64,000 nt of DNA from Physella acuta (taxonomy: Eukaryota > Mollusca > Gastropoda > Physidae): positions 178,501 through 242,500 of the forward strand of contig NW_026731570.1 in the NCBI RefSeq assembly GCF_028476545.1, in the 5' to 3' direction. Position numbers and translations under genes: made by a program. Below are positions 45,095 through 56,974 of the stretch, piece after piece; the stretch's first letter is position 1; every line of letters begins with the position of its first letter. The notes under the pieces are model-generated. The model worked only from the letters and a program-made list of their open reading frames with translations. It had not been told where the DNA came from and did not search any database.

Positions 45095-45705
45095 ATATAT
45101 GTTACATGTTTTATTATGAAACTAGCGTGGTTGGTTTTGTTACATATAAATATGTGTATGTTGCAAGTTTTATTATAAAACAATCGTGATTGGTTTTGTT
45201 ACAGAAAAATACGTGTATGTTGCATGTTTCATTCATTATGAAATAATGGCGGTTGGTTTTTGTCACATATAAATATGTTTATGTTTCATGTTTTATTGTA
45301 AAAAAAATCCTGGTTGGTTTCGTTACATATACATATGTTTATGTTGCATGTTTTATCGTGTTTCTTTCAGGCATCTCTTTGTCTACCACCCCCACCCCCT
45401 CGAACGAAATAGAATTTGTATAGAAAATACAGTGTCTGCTCCCCGAAAATTTCAAGTGCACTCCGGAGAAAAAAAGTCTGGAAGAAACACTGAATATAAG
45501 ATAATATGTATGTTACGATCGTGATTGGTTTTGTTAAAAAAAAATTTGGTAACATGTTTCATTATCAAACAATCGTGGTTGGTTTTGTAATACAAAAATA
45601 TTTTTTGTCTTTTATTATTCATCAACTTAAACTTAGCGCTCTTTGCAAACACAATTTTCGTATGTGGCGTATGTTATTATCAAACAACTGTGGTTTATTC
45701 ACAAC
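45095..45705. repeat. ~60-bp minisatellite, split by a hAT MITE
   Basis: Units contain CGTGATTGGTTTTGTTACA, ATAAATATGTTTATGTTGCA and TGTTTTATTATGAAACAAT. GATTGGTTTTGTTA-type cores occur near 45130, 45188, 45251, 45313, 45525 and 45579. The MITE lies at 45356-45492. Confidence 0.85.
45356..45492 (+). mobile_element. hAT MITE family 1 copy inside a minisatellite
   Basis: TCGTGTTTCTTTCAGGCATC, TCGAACGAAATAGAATTTG, AGTGTCTGCTCC, AATTTCAAGTGC, GTCTGGAAGAAACACTG. Because the host is a tandem array, a target-site duplication cannot be judged. Confidence 0.82.
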
Positions 45706-46507
45706 ACTCAACTAATATGTTTTGGCTGTTTAGCTTTTAATATCTGCTAGTTATTCCTACATTGAGCACACGGGAATATTTTTTAAAGTAGCAAATTTAT
45801 TATTTGAATAACTTTCATGCAAGACTAATGAAAATTTGTTTATGTCTAGAAGAAGTTGAGTTCAAATTCTATTTAACCAAATTATATTAAGTGCAGAAAC
45901 TGACAGAGGAATTAATTTAGACATATGAAGAAACAAATCGTGTCATATTGAAATCAGACATAAAAATAGTTCGGTGTTGATGGCTAAATTTCTGCGTTAA
46001 ATCCAAACCAATGGCAGAATAGAAAACGTAAAACAACTCCCAATTATGAAAAAAAAAAATCCTTGATGTCATATAATTATTATTCTGAACATGCATTCGG
46101 AAAGACGTTCCATATTTTCCTTTTGATTTAATGCGCCTTTTCAATTTGTGAAAAATTAAATCTCACTCCGAAATAAAACACACATAGAATTTATTCTTGA
46201 ATATAATTTTGTTTTAGAAATATCTGTGGCTAATTGCTGGCTATTTTACGGCACCGATCTAAATCACAATTTTTATCTTAATTACATCTGACGATCCGAC
46301 ACAATGTAAATCATTTTAGATAATTTCCAAACATATTGATTTTCCTAAATGTGAATAATTGTTTCCGTAATTTCCTTCTGTGAATTCGTGTGAGATTTTG
46401 TTTGGATGTTAGACACATTTATTTAACAAAACAGAAACGTTATGCACATTTTTGTCTACGTGATTCTTCGAATGTAGTTTTTTAGGGCAGTACATAGGTT
46501 GTTGGTG
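45706..46507. other. AT-rich stretch without recognisable gene
   Basis: Nothing recognisable. Confidence 0.5.
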
Positions 46508-46958
46508 CAGAGGCGTCGCGAGTCGGGGGCGGGGGGTGCGGACCGCACCGGGTGACACCATTTTGGGGTTGACACCAAGTAACAAAATTGCAAAATAATT
46601 GAAGAAACATCCTTTTTGTCAGTACAAATGATTGTCAATTAGAGTTTTAAAAAATATTTTAAGTACAAAATTGATGATCCCGACAAGGAGGGGGGGGGGG
46701 GGGGGTTGACAACATGACGTAACTATAGAGAAAACAATGATACGTTCAACTGTATCCCGCTATAGATTAACAACTTTACTATCAACTGTGAACACTTTAA
46801 AGCTATCACTCGGGGGAGGGGGTGTGACACCAACTGCAAAAGTTTCAGAGGAAAAAAATCGTTTAGTTGAATATTTTCAATAACTGTTTTTTTTTTTGGG
46901 GGGGGGGGAACACCATGAGGTGCCGCACCGGGTGACACCCCACCTAGTGACGCCACTA
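46508..46958 (+). mobile_element. hAT family 2-like element, 451 bp
   Basis: Starts CAGAGGCGTCGCGAGTCGGG, with GCGGACCGCACCGGGTGACA near the left end, and ends TGCCGCACCGGGTGACACCC, TAGTGACGCCACT. CACCGGGTGACACC occurs at both ends in the same orientation, as in the copy at 4621. Long G tracts lie at 46688 and 46898. No clear duplication flanks it. Confidence 0.7.
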
Positions 46959-47939
46959 TGTCACCGTTATTACACTAATGTATTTATGCAGGGCAGTAGC
47001 CTACATAGTTTGGTTCCTACGTAATTTGCTAATGTAGTTACCAGGATTAGGAAATGGCATAAAATAGAAATGTTTCTGCTTTGGTTAATATACCATACTC
47101 GCATATATTTTCACATTAAAAATAAATTATGTACAATCGTCCATAAAAAAAGAATACTATTGAAGTTGTTACCTTAGAGATTCCCCTCCACCCTCCCCTC
47201 CCCTTCCCAAACTCCCCACACTGTAGTAGTTGTAAAGCGTCCCATACGTCTGTTATAATACAACCTATTTTTTAGGGTGACTTCAATTATAGACACCCTC
47301 CCCACCCCCATCCAAGTCTGATGCCAACCCAACAATTTCGTCACATCTTTTAAATTGTACGTCTACAAGCTAATGGATAGATAATATCCTCGGTCGGTCC
47401 GAAAATGGTTTCACTAAGTGAGAAACCCATTTCTTTGTTAAGTGACCTTGGCTATATTGTGTGTATGTGTGTTTGTGTGTGTGTGTGTGTGTATGTGTAA
47501 ACGGACAACTCTCTGTGTACAAGATGCCGTACGTCGTTGACCGACTAGACAATACCCGGATGTGAGTTCGTCTACAGGGGGAGGGGATTTTTTTTCGTCA
47601 ATGCGCCGAACGGTAAAGGGAATTACTCGAGTCAGGTCACAAGGGTGACGTCCCCTTGATTGTAACATTTTGTGTAAGAAGGAGATTGTCGCGATTTTGC
47701 CTTTGCTTCGCTGTAAACAATGCTGACATTTCACTGACATTATGCTGAGGTAATGCTGACAGTAAACTTTTTCCTAACCCTAGGGTAAAGTATACTGATA
47801 TTTCACTGAGATTATGCTGATGTGATGTTGGCTATAAACGTTGCTGTATTGTATCACTGTGTACTTATATATTATATGCCGTTTCATTGAATTGTTTTAT
47901 ATTGCAATAATATTACAAAGATTTGTGGTATAAAAAAAT
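46959..47939. other. Unique stretch with minor repeats
   Basis: TG strip at 47457-47498. A loose TTTCACTGACATTATGCTGA repeat at about 47720-47830. C-rich strip near 47185. No exon. Confidence 0.5.
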
Positions 47940-48183
47940 AATCTTTTCGACCCTGACGGACCATGGGGAGGTGAACTAGAGTTTACCTGTTTCTGTGACC
48001 TCGGCATATGAAGGGATAGTGTGGTCAGCACTATGCCCAGCCACCTTTACTTTCCCTAACGCGAGTTAGGTACCCTTCAGAGTTGGGTGAACTCATGGAC
48101 GTTCTACGGACTTAAACCCGGATTCGAACTCGAGACTTTCGTCTTAACAGTCTAGCGCTCTACCATTTGACCACGCCATCGTG
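47940..48183 (-). mobile_element. SINE family A copy, well preserved
   Basis: Best minus-strand copy: TTCGACCCTGACGGACCATG, GTGACCTCGGCATATGAAGG, GTGGTCAGCACTATGCCCAG, GCGAGTTAGGTACCC, CGGATTCGAACTCGAGAC, AGCGCTCTACCATTTGACCA. Useful as a family reference. Confidence 0.93.
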
Positions 48184-48494
48184 TCCATCGCTATACAAAT
48201 AACCTTTTTTAAAAAAAATATTTTTGTAACAAATAACACTACAATATACCTAGTTATTAAATATTTATAGTAGTAGTGGATCTTCCCGTTTCTGTTTTAA
48301 CCTATCAGAACCTAAACAGGTCTTCCCAATTCTATTTTAAGAACCTATCAGAGACCAATCTGTCCTGCTGTTAGCGAAAGACTAGCATCATTACAGCTTT
48401 GATTAGCTTTGTTACAATGTAAACATTGACGGGAGTTTATGGTGGGGACAACGATTTGGTTAGCTTTGATCAGAGAATGGTCTGAGTACTTTGG
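48184..48494. other. Unique stretch with a small repeat
   Basis: Two loose copies of CTTCCC...TCTGTTTTAACCTATCAGA near 48285 and 48325; otherwise nothing. Confidence 0.5.
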
Positions 48495-48730
48495 TGGAAA
48501 TCTGTCTGGTCAGTTAGTGGTCAGTTATATCTGAGTACTGAGTACTTGGGCGTCTGGTCAGTTAGTGGTCAGCTTTATCTGAGTACTGAGTACTTGGGCG
48601 TCTGGTCAGTTAGTAGTCAGCTTTATCTGAGTACTGAGTACTTGGTGGAAGTTTGTGTGGTCAGTTAGTGGTCAGCTATATCTGAGTACTGAGTACTTGC
48701 TGACATTTGTTTAGTAGAGTGAACTTTGTG
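48495..48730. repeat. ~56-bp minisatellite GGTCAGTTAGTGGTCAG
   Basis: About four units of GGTCAGTTAGTGGTCAGCTT followed by TATCTGAGTACTGAGTACTTG. Confidence 0.88.
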
Positions 48731-49292
48731 ACATTTATCTAGTAAGCTGACGTTCAGCAAATTCTTCGTAAGATATCCGTCGTGGCATCTTTTAAGTAAG
48801 TTTACGGTAAGCAAAAAATGTGTATAGGCCTAGAGGCTTACTGTAACAATTTCAGTGAGATTTCTAGGGACCTTTATAATCGCTGTTTTTATACTCTAAT
48901 CGTAACCGTAATCCTCAATTTCGGTACAATTATAAATCCTAGCACTAAATAAACCAAGGAAAAATATAAAAACATTCCGAATTCGGCGATGTTGACAATA
49001 TTAGTTTCCGATTTTTTTTGTTTGTTCGTTTTTGTGGAGATAACCATTAGACTTAGAAGAACCGGAAAGGAACTCACTATTTGTGTTGAAGTTTTCAAAT
49101 GTAAGTACACTATTGGTATATGTATGATGGTTTATTCATGAAAGACAGTGTGGAGATGTTACATAACAGCTACTGCTGCACTAACACACAAACACAAATC
49201 CACACTCACAGCTACATCTACACCTTCATATATATCTACACCTATACCTAAACCAAGACCTACAACTACATACAGACGGCCGCCCAAACCTC
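48731..49292. other. Unique stretch without recognisable gene
   Basis: Nothing recognisable; the last 100 bases drift into CTACACC words. Confidence 0.5.
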
Positions 49293-49915
49293 AATCCCCA
49301 CACCTACACCTACACCTACACCTACACCTACACCTACACCTACACCTACACCTACACCTACACCTACACCTACACCTACACCTACACCTACACCTACACC
49401 TACACCTACACCTACACCTACACCTACACCTACACCTACACCTACACCTACACCTACACCTACACCTACACCTACACCTACACCTACACCTACACCTACA
49501 CCTACACCTACACCTACACCTACAACTACAACTACAACTACAACTACACCTACACCTACACCTACACCTACAACTACAACTACAACTACAACTACAACTA
49601 CAACTACAACTACAACTACAACTACAACTACAACTACAACTACAACTACAACTACAACTACAACTACAACTACAACTACAACTACAACTACAACTACAAC
49701 TACAACTACAACTACAACTACAACTACAACTACAACTACAACTACAACTACAACTACAACTACAACTACAACTACAACTACAACTACAACTACAACTACA
49801 ACTACAACTACAACTACAACTACAACTACAACTACAACTACAACTACAACTACAACTACAACTACAACTACAACTACAACTACAACTACAACTACAACTA
49901 CAACTACAACTACTC
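49293..49915. repeat. Hexanucleotide array changing from CCTACA to ACTACA
   Basis: About 37 copies of CCTACA (to 49522), four ACTACA copies, five CCTACA copies, then about 57 ACTACA copies to 49913. The change of register is abrupt and internally homogeneous on each side. The open frames (HLHL..., QLQL...; CSCS on minus) are repeat translation. Degenerate CACCTAC words extend to about 50035. Confidence 0.97.
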
Positions 49916-51149
49916 ATGCAATGCACATGCACCTGCACCTACACCTGCACCTGCAATTACAACTACAACTACAACCACACCCCCACAGCCAAATCTACAC
50001 CTACACTTACTCCTATACCTTCACCTATACAAACGTATAGGCGTTAGACGTATTGCGTGGGTGTATTTGTTAGTGTAGATCTAGTCGTACACATACACAC
50101 ATACACACATACACACACATCTAACAGATCGCAAACAAACCCTGAAGCCGCACCCATCAAGGGAAATAACCAACGTTCAACAACCGTTTAATATTCCAAC
50201 CATCTTTTAATATGAAATCACTATTAACGCCCGTGGCTAGTTGTTCTCTGGTGACAAGTTATCGACAAGTTTACCGCCAATTACCGAAGAAAACCGAAAA
50301 CAGAGCTAAAAAAACAACTTCAGTGGCTGAAAAATTAAAGACTTTTTTTTTTAGGGGAGGGCGGGGGGAATTGAGGCGGGTGGTTGGGGGGGGGGGGGTT
50401 TAAAGTAATGTGTGAGAAAACTTAAGAACACTTTGTTGGTTAAGTGATCCTAAAGACTTCACAGGTCTTTGAGGGCCGGCTGGTATTGGGGGAGGGGAAG
50501 TGGGGGTCGGTGCCGCTCGAATGGGTTTTTAATGCGGCAATTAGTTTAGATTCGCCGAGTCTCACCATTGGAGCGATTTTATCTTAACAGTTGATGCGCA
50601 GAAGGTTAGATTAATCGTAAATAAAACTTCGTGTATAACTTTTTAAATCTACTACAAATAAAAAATGAATTCCCATTTTCATTGCTTTTGGTTTAATAAT
50701 GTATGAAATTTCGTTTAAGTGATGAAAAATGTAGTTTAAAAAAATCAGTGCAATTAAGTGATTTAATAACAAAAATAATTTTATAATTTTATTTTCTATT
50801 TTTTAATACATAGAAATGTCCTTATTGATTGCTCTTAATTAAGCTAATTCCCACACGATTCCATTTTTTTTAGGTTTTAACCAGATTAGAATAATCTGCA
50901 CCTAATTAGTATTTGTAAAATTAATTCGAAGTCATCATCAGCTAACAGAAACATTCGCCTATATAATCGATTTTCACTACATCTTAATCTACGCACTTAC
51001 AGAGAAACTAATATCCTATGTCGAAACCAATTTTCAAAGTACATTAATCTCTTCTTATTTAATATCCATAACGTCTTCAAATATGATACTGGCATTATCT
51101 CCGATTTGCTCGACTTTTCTGTTTTTCTGTTTGTATTTGTTAGGTTAGT
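49916..51149. other. Unique stretch with G-rich strip
   Basis: ACACACAT strip at 50092-50125. G-rich strip 50353-50400. The rest is AT-rich; no exon seen. Confidence 0.5.
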
Positions 51150-52205
51150 TCATGTTTGTCTGTGATGTTAGTGCCCATTCATATGTAATGTTTGTACGTG
51201 TCTATATGTGATGTTTGTATTTGCTTGCATGACATTTTTGTACACATTTACCTGTACATGTTTACCTGTGATGTTTGTACTGTTTATCATTAATGTTTGT
51301 ACGTGTCTATCCGTGATGTTTTTACGCGTCTACCTCTGATGTTTTTTACCAAATTACTCGTTCGTGTTTTACCTGTGATGTTTTTACCCAATTACCTGTT
51401 CGTGTTCTACCTGTAATGTTTTTACCCAATTACCTGTTCGTGTTTTAACTGTGAAGTTTATACACGTTAACCTTTCTTGTTTTTTGCAGATCTACCTGTG
51501 AAGATTGAACTTGTTTACCTGTGATGTTTTTACCCAATTACCTTTTCGTGTTCTACCTGTGATGTTTATACACGTTAAACTTTGTTGTTTTTGCAAATCT
51601 ACCTGTGAAGTTTGAACTTGTTTACCTGTGATGTTTTTACCCAGTTACCTGTTCGTGTTCTACCTGTTCATGTTTTTACCCAATTTCCTGTTCGTGTTTT
51701 ACCTGTGATGTTTTTACCCAATTTCCTGTTCGTGTTTTACCTGTGATGTTTTTACCCAATTACCTGTTAGTGTTTTACCTGTGATGTTTATACACGTTAA
51801 ACTTTCTTGTTTTTAAAGATCTACCTGCGAAGTTTGAACTTGTTTACCTGTGATGTTTTTACCCAGTTACCTGTTCGTGTTCTACCTGTTCATGTTTTTA
51901 CCCAATTTCCTGTTCGTGTTTTACCTGTAATGTTTTTACCCATTTAACTGTTCGTGTTTTACCTGTAATGTTTTTACCCAATTACCTGTTCATGTGGCTA
52001 CCTGTGATGTTTTTACCCAATTACCTGTTCGTGTTCTACCTGCGATGTTTTTACCCTGTTACCTTAAATGTTTTTACGCATCTACCGGTGAAGTTCATAC
52101 TTCATACTTCCGTACCTGTGAAGTCTGTACCCAAGTACCTTTACATGTCTACATGCGAAGCTTATACTTGTGATATTTTTACCCGCTAATCTAAAATGTT
52201 TGTGC
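51150..52205. repeat. ~37-bp minisatellite ACCTGTGATGTTTTTACCC
   Basis: Units of TACCTGTGATGTTTTTACCC, AATTACCTGTTCGTGTT, cleaner at 51340-52040 and decayed outside. A longer block including ACACGTTAAACTTTCTTGTT, TTTGCAGATCTACCTGTGAA recurs near 51465, 51572 and 51794, indicating block duplications. Confidence 0.9.
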
Positions 52206-52806
52206 TGATGTTCATCTCACTATTGACCGTTACCAGATTAGCCAATCATCTTGTCTTTCAATGTCCAACATCCTTCTTAAAGTTAAACGGTTTTAGAAAA
52301 AGAGCGATGGAATGTCAAATGGACATCTTTTAAAACTCTAAGAAAAAAAAAGAGTTCTTACCGAAGTGGTTCGATTATAATAACGCCATTATATAATTTA
52401 TCCCTGATGTCTTAAGCTGTATGACGCAGCTAAGTCACCCCCTCCCCCACCCCTCCATTACAGAAATAGACCGTAGCCTATCAAATGCGTTAAAGTATCC
52501 CATTTTTTCTTTATGTAAAAGGCTGACTGATAGAGGAGTCCCACACTTTATCAGCTCAATTGAACTTTTCTTCTCAAAGCAAAAAGGATTAATAGACGAA
52601 TGTACAAGATATTCGCAGATCACATGCCTTAAAATCGGATTAACTATTAGCCATTGATCCTTATGCTTGATCCTAACCGCTACAATTTGAAATAATTTCA
52701 ATGTTTCTAAAGGGCTGAAGGGCGATGCAATTCTCGTGTCGCTTAATGGCTTGGTGTATCCGTATTTGCAATTTGTAAAGCCACAATGTTCTTAAAAATC
52801 AATATA

Positions 52807-52809
<3 letters not shown>
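52206..52809. other. Unique stretch without recognisable gene
   Basis: Open frames of 78 codons (+, 52421) and 88 codons (-, 52701) overlap; neither has a motif I recognise. Confidence 0.4.

Positions 52810-52898
<89 letters not shown>
52810..52898. repeat. (TA)n tail abutting a retroelement copy
   Basis: About 88 bases of TA joining the retroelement fossil at its CGGAGTTTCCTGTCGTGG end, as at 35629-35705. Confidence 0.95.
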
Positions 52899-52901
<3 letters not shown>

Positions 52902-53445
52902 GGAGTTTCCTGTCGTGGCGAGTCTTGTTTTGTTAGATAACACTGATTTGTCCAGTGTTGTGTGGATGCGCATGTTTGGCATGCTTGTTTTCTTCCTGGG
53001 ATGGCTCTGAGAATATTAATGGATTTGTTTTTGTAGTTGAACTTGATGTAGTGGGGGATGGTTGCCGGTTGGTGTGTGGAATTTTATTGATGGTTCTGTT
53101 TTGCTATTTATTCTTAGGAGCTTTGAGTAGGGTGTCGTTTCCGAGTGCCGGTTTACCGTTGATTTTATCCTTATGGTGGATCGTGCGGTGGAGTGAGTAA
53201 GGTCCGTACTGTTTGGTTGTGTTGTCCAGTTCAGCCACGTTCGGGTTTTCGGACGAGGGCAACCATGTGTCTCCTCGTCCGCAGTTCATGAGCAGAATTT
53301 GGTGTGGGCTGATGAGTTGACGGATGATCTGTCCACGTAGATTGGCATGAGCATTGGATTGAATGAGCAGCTTCAGGGATGGTCCTTGGGGTGCATGAGC
53401 CTGAGCCAATAAATAAAGCAAGTGACCAGGCATTCAGTACCAACA
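52899..53445 (-). mobile_element. Retroelement fossil with zinc-knuckle coding, copy 2
   Basis: Begins CGGAGTTTCCTGTCGTGGCG next to the TA tract, as in copy 1, and carries the same CCHC knuckle coding on the minus strand (52940-52981). It extends further than copy 1, to about 53445, and is broken by several lesions. High identity to copy 1 suggests both are fairly young. LINE ORF1-type or Gag-type origin is undecided. Confidence 0.7.
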
Positions 53446-53688
53446 TCGCCTATGGAATTTTTTTGGTATTAATATTAAAGCTGGTTGATATAAGTGACTT
53501 CTAATTATTCGATTAACAACTACCAATTACTATGTGTTGTAATTAACATTTTGTTATTAATCATCACAGGTTTTAAATAATATTTTTGTAGTTTGATTTT
53601 CTATAATTTACACTAATGTTTGTTTACTTGTTTTTTCTTCAAAATATATTATTATTTTTTTCCATTTCTTTTTATCGTTTAATTTTAT

Positions 53689-54095
53689 AATTACCTCCCT
53701 TCAAACAAAAACAATGTTTGTTTTCTCCCTTAACGAAAAAGTTCCACGCGCGAGATGTTTTGACTCAAACAAAAGACGACAGCAAACCGCTGTGAACTGT
53801 GTTACACCTTGGTGCACTCTCGGGACTAACACTAATATTCTGTGTCACTTTTAGTTCCATGTGAGGTGGGGGGGGGGGGGGGGGGGGAGAAGGTGTGTGT
53901 GATGGAATCTAATATGGGGGAGTTGAAAGTTTTGGTGATTTTGGTGGAGACTATTTTTATATCAAGTTTAAGTTTGGGAGATTTTTGGTGTGGGAGAGTT
54001 TAGTTTGCGAGAATTTAGTGTGAGAAAATTTAATGTGGGAGAATTTAGTGTGGGAGAATACAGTGCGAGAGAATTTAGTGTGTGAGAATTTAGTG
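53689..54095 (+). repeat. Duplicated 400-bp element with GAGAATTTAGTGTGG array, copy 1
   Basis: AATTACCTCCCTTCAAACAA, TTTGACTCAAACAAAAGACG, CGCTGTGAACTGTGTTACAC, CTTGGTGCACTCTCGGGACT, a G tract, TGATGGAATCTAATATGGGG, TTTTGGTGATTTTGGTGGAG, then about seven units of a 15-bp minisatellite GAGAATTTAGTGTGG. The same series is at 60692-61110. Confidence 0.88.
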
Positions 54096-54260
54096 TGGTG
54101 GGATAAGTGGACACATTTTGTGCGTGGTGGGATTAGTAGACGCATTTTGTGTGTGGTGGGATTAGTGGACGCATTTTGTATGTGGTGTGATTAGTGGACG
54201 CATGTTGTGTGTGGTGGGATTAGTGGACGCATTTTGTGTGTGGTGGGATTAGTGGAAGCT
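54096..54260. repeat. 29-bp minisatellite GTGGTGGGATTAGTGGACGC
   Basis: About five units of TGTGTGGTGGGATTAGTGGA, CGCATTTTG. It directly follows the 15-bp array. 54261-54589 beyond it is AT-rich with no feature. Confidence 0.9.
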
Positions 54261-54589
54261 TTCAGATTTTCTTCACATAGTTTTATTTAATACGTTACGT
54301 ATAGTGTATTGCCAATTCAAAGTATAATAACGCGAAATTTGCGTTTAATTTTTGTAAAAAATAAACCGGGAGTGATCTCCCCAAAACTTTCTCGAATATT
54401 CTTATATAAAATAACAGGGGATGGGAACTCGGGCTATAGACATGATTTTTAATCCATTTTAAAAACTTAAAGTTTTTAAAATAGAATAAAATCTCGTAGA
54501 CAAATTAATCGCACACCAAGTGAACGCCAAATAAAAGAGTGCATAAAAGTGCGCAATATTATTAGTACTTTATAAATTTACATGCGTTT

Positions 54590-55068
54590 TTTGAGAAATA
54601 GGAAATAGCGTAAATTAGTACTTCCGGTCAACGGAAATGACTCAAAATTTGACAGTAGGTAGAGAATTAGATCTTTTACCTTTTCCTTACATGTGAAATT
54701 TCATTTATCTATCCTAAATAGTACTCAAGTTATAGGCTTTTGAAAAATTCAAAGTAGAAAAAATACCAATTCCGGTTATCGGAAATCTCTCAAAAGTTGA
54801 TACCAATCTACGATTTCGATAAAATACTTATATATGAAATTTCATTAACCTAGCTGTAACGGTACTTAAGTTATCGTGTTTACACACAGACAGACAGACA
54901 CACACGCACACACTCAGACAGACAGACACACAGACATACTGACCAGATTGCAAAATTATGTTTTTCCGTATCAGTGAGGTGTAAAACGTCGAGAGTTATA
55001 AAAATCTCGATTTTTTTTTGCACGATTACAAGACTTTCTCTATACTTCTTATATACGAGAAAGTAAAA
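54590..55068 (-). mobile_element. TTTCTCGTA repeat element, copy 2 (longest)
   Basis: On the + strand it contains two diverged ~165-base monomers: CTTCCGGTCAACGGAAATGA ... TGTGAAATTTCATTTATC ... TACTCAAGTTATA, then ATTCCGGTTATCGGAAATCT ... ATGAAATTTCATTAACC ... TACTTAAGTTATCG. These are followed by a CAGA microsatellite, ATTGCAAAATTATGTTTTTC and the terminal hairpin ACTTTCTCTATACTTCT, TATATACGAGAAAGTA. Confidence 0.75.
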
Positions 55069-55693
55069 AAGGCTATACACTAAAGACATGACGGGCAACA
55101 ATAATCATTTACTATATCGAACCAAGCGCGTCCTCCGGCGCCCCTGCAGGATTCAATTTGGCGCCCTGGGCTTTTCCGTGAGCGCAATAGCACCTACGTT
55201 TGTTCTATTGATAAGATGGGCCGTTACAGTCGCTCACTAATTTGAATCATGCGTGTCAGCCGGCGCCCTGGTAGGGTGTGATCTGACTGCAAAAGTTTTA
55301 GTTACGGACCCCACAGGCTCATGCGGGCTGCTGAGGGCCCTGTAATACTTTTTTTGAATAATCAGGAAACTTAACCGAGGTTACATTATTAACAATGGGC
55401 TGTTTCCTTTTGTCTGTAAAAAATCCAAAAAATTCCAAAGCCTGCAGTTCTCAAAATAATGAAAATATTTCCGTAAAAAATTAAGTTTAGAAGTGCAACT
55501 CAAATCAAAATTAAAAGTCACGCTTCTAAAAAAAAAATAACTTTGTAACGCGAGGAAATCCTTCTGTACAGTTTCGTCACTTACTCTCCTCCCTCCCCCT
55601 TTGGTCACGTGACTCACGCTCCAGTATAGACTTTGCCAGCACTCACCTTAACCCTCCACCCGTGAAACCGTTGTCTTAATGCGAATACAAACC
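55069..55693. other. Mixed unique stretch, GC-richer at 55115-55345
   Basis: GGCGCCC words near 55137, 55160 and 55262 suggest an old transposon, but no termini can be paired. No exon. Confidence 0.35.
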
Positions 55694-55856
55694 AATCAAA
55701 CCCCAGGGGTGCTGCGATATTAAAGGGTTAACGTTGCGAGACACGGGACTGCCGTTATTGATAGCATCGCCTCTTTTGTGGCGGTCCGTGTAGGGTTAAG
55801 GTTCTTCTAGCGAACAAACTTAACCCTTTTGTCCCCGGTTTGATTTTGTGATGGAA
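55694..55856. repeat. Imperfect inverted repeat, ~160 bp
   Basis: AATCAAACCCCAGGGG ... AAAGGGTTAA on the left is mirrored by TTAACCCTTTTGTCCCC, GGTTTGATTTT on the right. It could be a small MITE or a stem-loop; no target-site duplication was found. Confidence 0.5.
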
Positions 55857-55899
55857 CAACACTGCGTTATTTTTATCGTCAACGTTCTCGTGCGTTTAT

Positions 55900-56400
55900 T
55901 AGTTGGATATCCATCACGTGATCGTTAGTATAGTTCCTACTCGTAGTGCTTATTGCGTCTAACTGTAGAGTGTAGAGGAAATAAGCTACTCCGCGTTCTC
56001 TAGTACAGTTCCTGTTTTATTACGCTAATGGTATTTAGTGCATTTACTGTAGAGTGGTGGTTCTTAATTGATGTTCGATCGAACCCCAGGGTTTCGGCGA
56101 GTGAGTCTCAGGGGTTCAGTGGAAGTCAATGCAAACACCCCACTCCATATTCATGGTCGGATTTTGTCAGTGTGGACGATAGAACTATTTATAAGGGTTC
56201 AGTGAATGTCTATATAAAACTAGTGGGGTTCAGTACCTCCTTAAAGGTTAAGAACCACTGCTGTAGAGGAAATAAGAAACTCCGCGTTCACGAATACAGT
56301 TCCTGTTTGGTTAAGCAGTTAGTGCTTATTTCGTCTGCCAGTAGATGAAATAAGCAACATTCCTTTTTTCCATCTTACTGACATAAGGTAAAAGAACATG
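55900..56400. repeat. Degenerate tandem repeat hosting a hAT insertion
   Basis: Units with GTGCTTATTGCGTCTAACTG, TAGAGGAAATAAGC, TACTCCGCGTTC, ACAGTTCCTGTTT recur near 55935, 55985, 56265 and 56315. The hAT element at 56055-56260 interrupts them. Confidence 0.75.
56055..56260 (+). mobile_element. hAT family 4 MITE, 206 bp, with perfect TSD
   Basis: Starts TGGTGGTTCTTAATTGATG and ends AAAGGTTAAGAACCACTG, inverted repeats of the CAGTGGTTCTTAA type (the first CA is worn). The 8-bp duplication CTGTAGAG is exact (56047-56054 and 56261-56268). The interior has TCGAACCCCAGGGTTTCGG, GTCTCAGGGGTTCAG and GTGGGGTTCAGTACCTCC, shared with 39613-40534. Confidence 0.92.
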
Positions 56401-56598
56401 TTGCTTATTTCCTCACAGAAAGACGCAATAAGCCCTATCAGCAATGCAGGCCAATAAAAAAAAATATCCTGCTGGTGATTTTTCTTCTACGAATAAGCTA
56501 GATTGATATCGACAGTTGTTTTTTTTTTTACAGTTTATTGAGCGACTTGATTGTCAATGGTAGCTGGAATCAATAGGGGAATAAGTTGATTCACAATA

Positions 56599-56974
56599 CA
56601 GAGGCGTGGGGGAGGGGGGGGGGGGTGCGTACCCTTTAAAATGGAAAGGGGGGGATATAGTGGGGGAGTAGATACAATCCAATAGAATGACACCAAACAA
56701 AAGATTTCACTTTACAGAATTAGAAAGGAAAAAATCTTTCTTGACCAGACAATATTCAACGATTTCTTAAAACTTTTATAACACTTTTCAGAATCCTGTG
56801 AAAATATCCGGGATGGGATTGTCACAAAACGACTGTGTTTGCTTATTTTAAATACTCTCATTCCAAGATAGGTAGGCCTATGTGTGTGTGGGGGGGGGGG
56901 GTGGGGGTGGAGGGGGGTGGGGGTGACACCCAGAGTAACAGAACAAGGCGTCACCAGGTGTCGTGACTCCACTG
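56599..56974 (+). mobile_element. Probable hAT family 2-like element, 376 bp
   Basis: Starts CAGAGGCGTGGGGGAGG and ends CACCAGGTGTCGTGACTCC, ACTG; G tracts and GGTGACACCC resemble 46508-46958. No matching 8-bp flanks (TCACAATA, ATGGGGAA). 56401-56598 before it has no feature. Confidence 0.5.

Noticed and set aside
47940-48183. tRNA gene suggested by A- and B-box-like words
   Set aside because: The tRNA-like part is the head of a repeated SINE; acceptor stem pairing and the rest of the tRNA are not intact, and the body follows in many copies.
49148-50047. 299-codon frame (HLHL..., QLQL...) and 215-codon minus frame (CSCS...)
   Set aside because: Translation of hexanucleotide repeats whose period is a multiple of three.
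52421-52701. Overlapping 78- and 88-codon frames
   Set aside because: Neither strand shows a known motif or codon bias; could be chance.
56599-56974. Definite hAT call
   Set aside because: Kept only as probable, because flanks TCACAATA and ATGGGGAA do not match.
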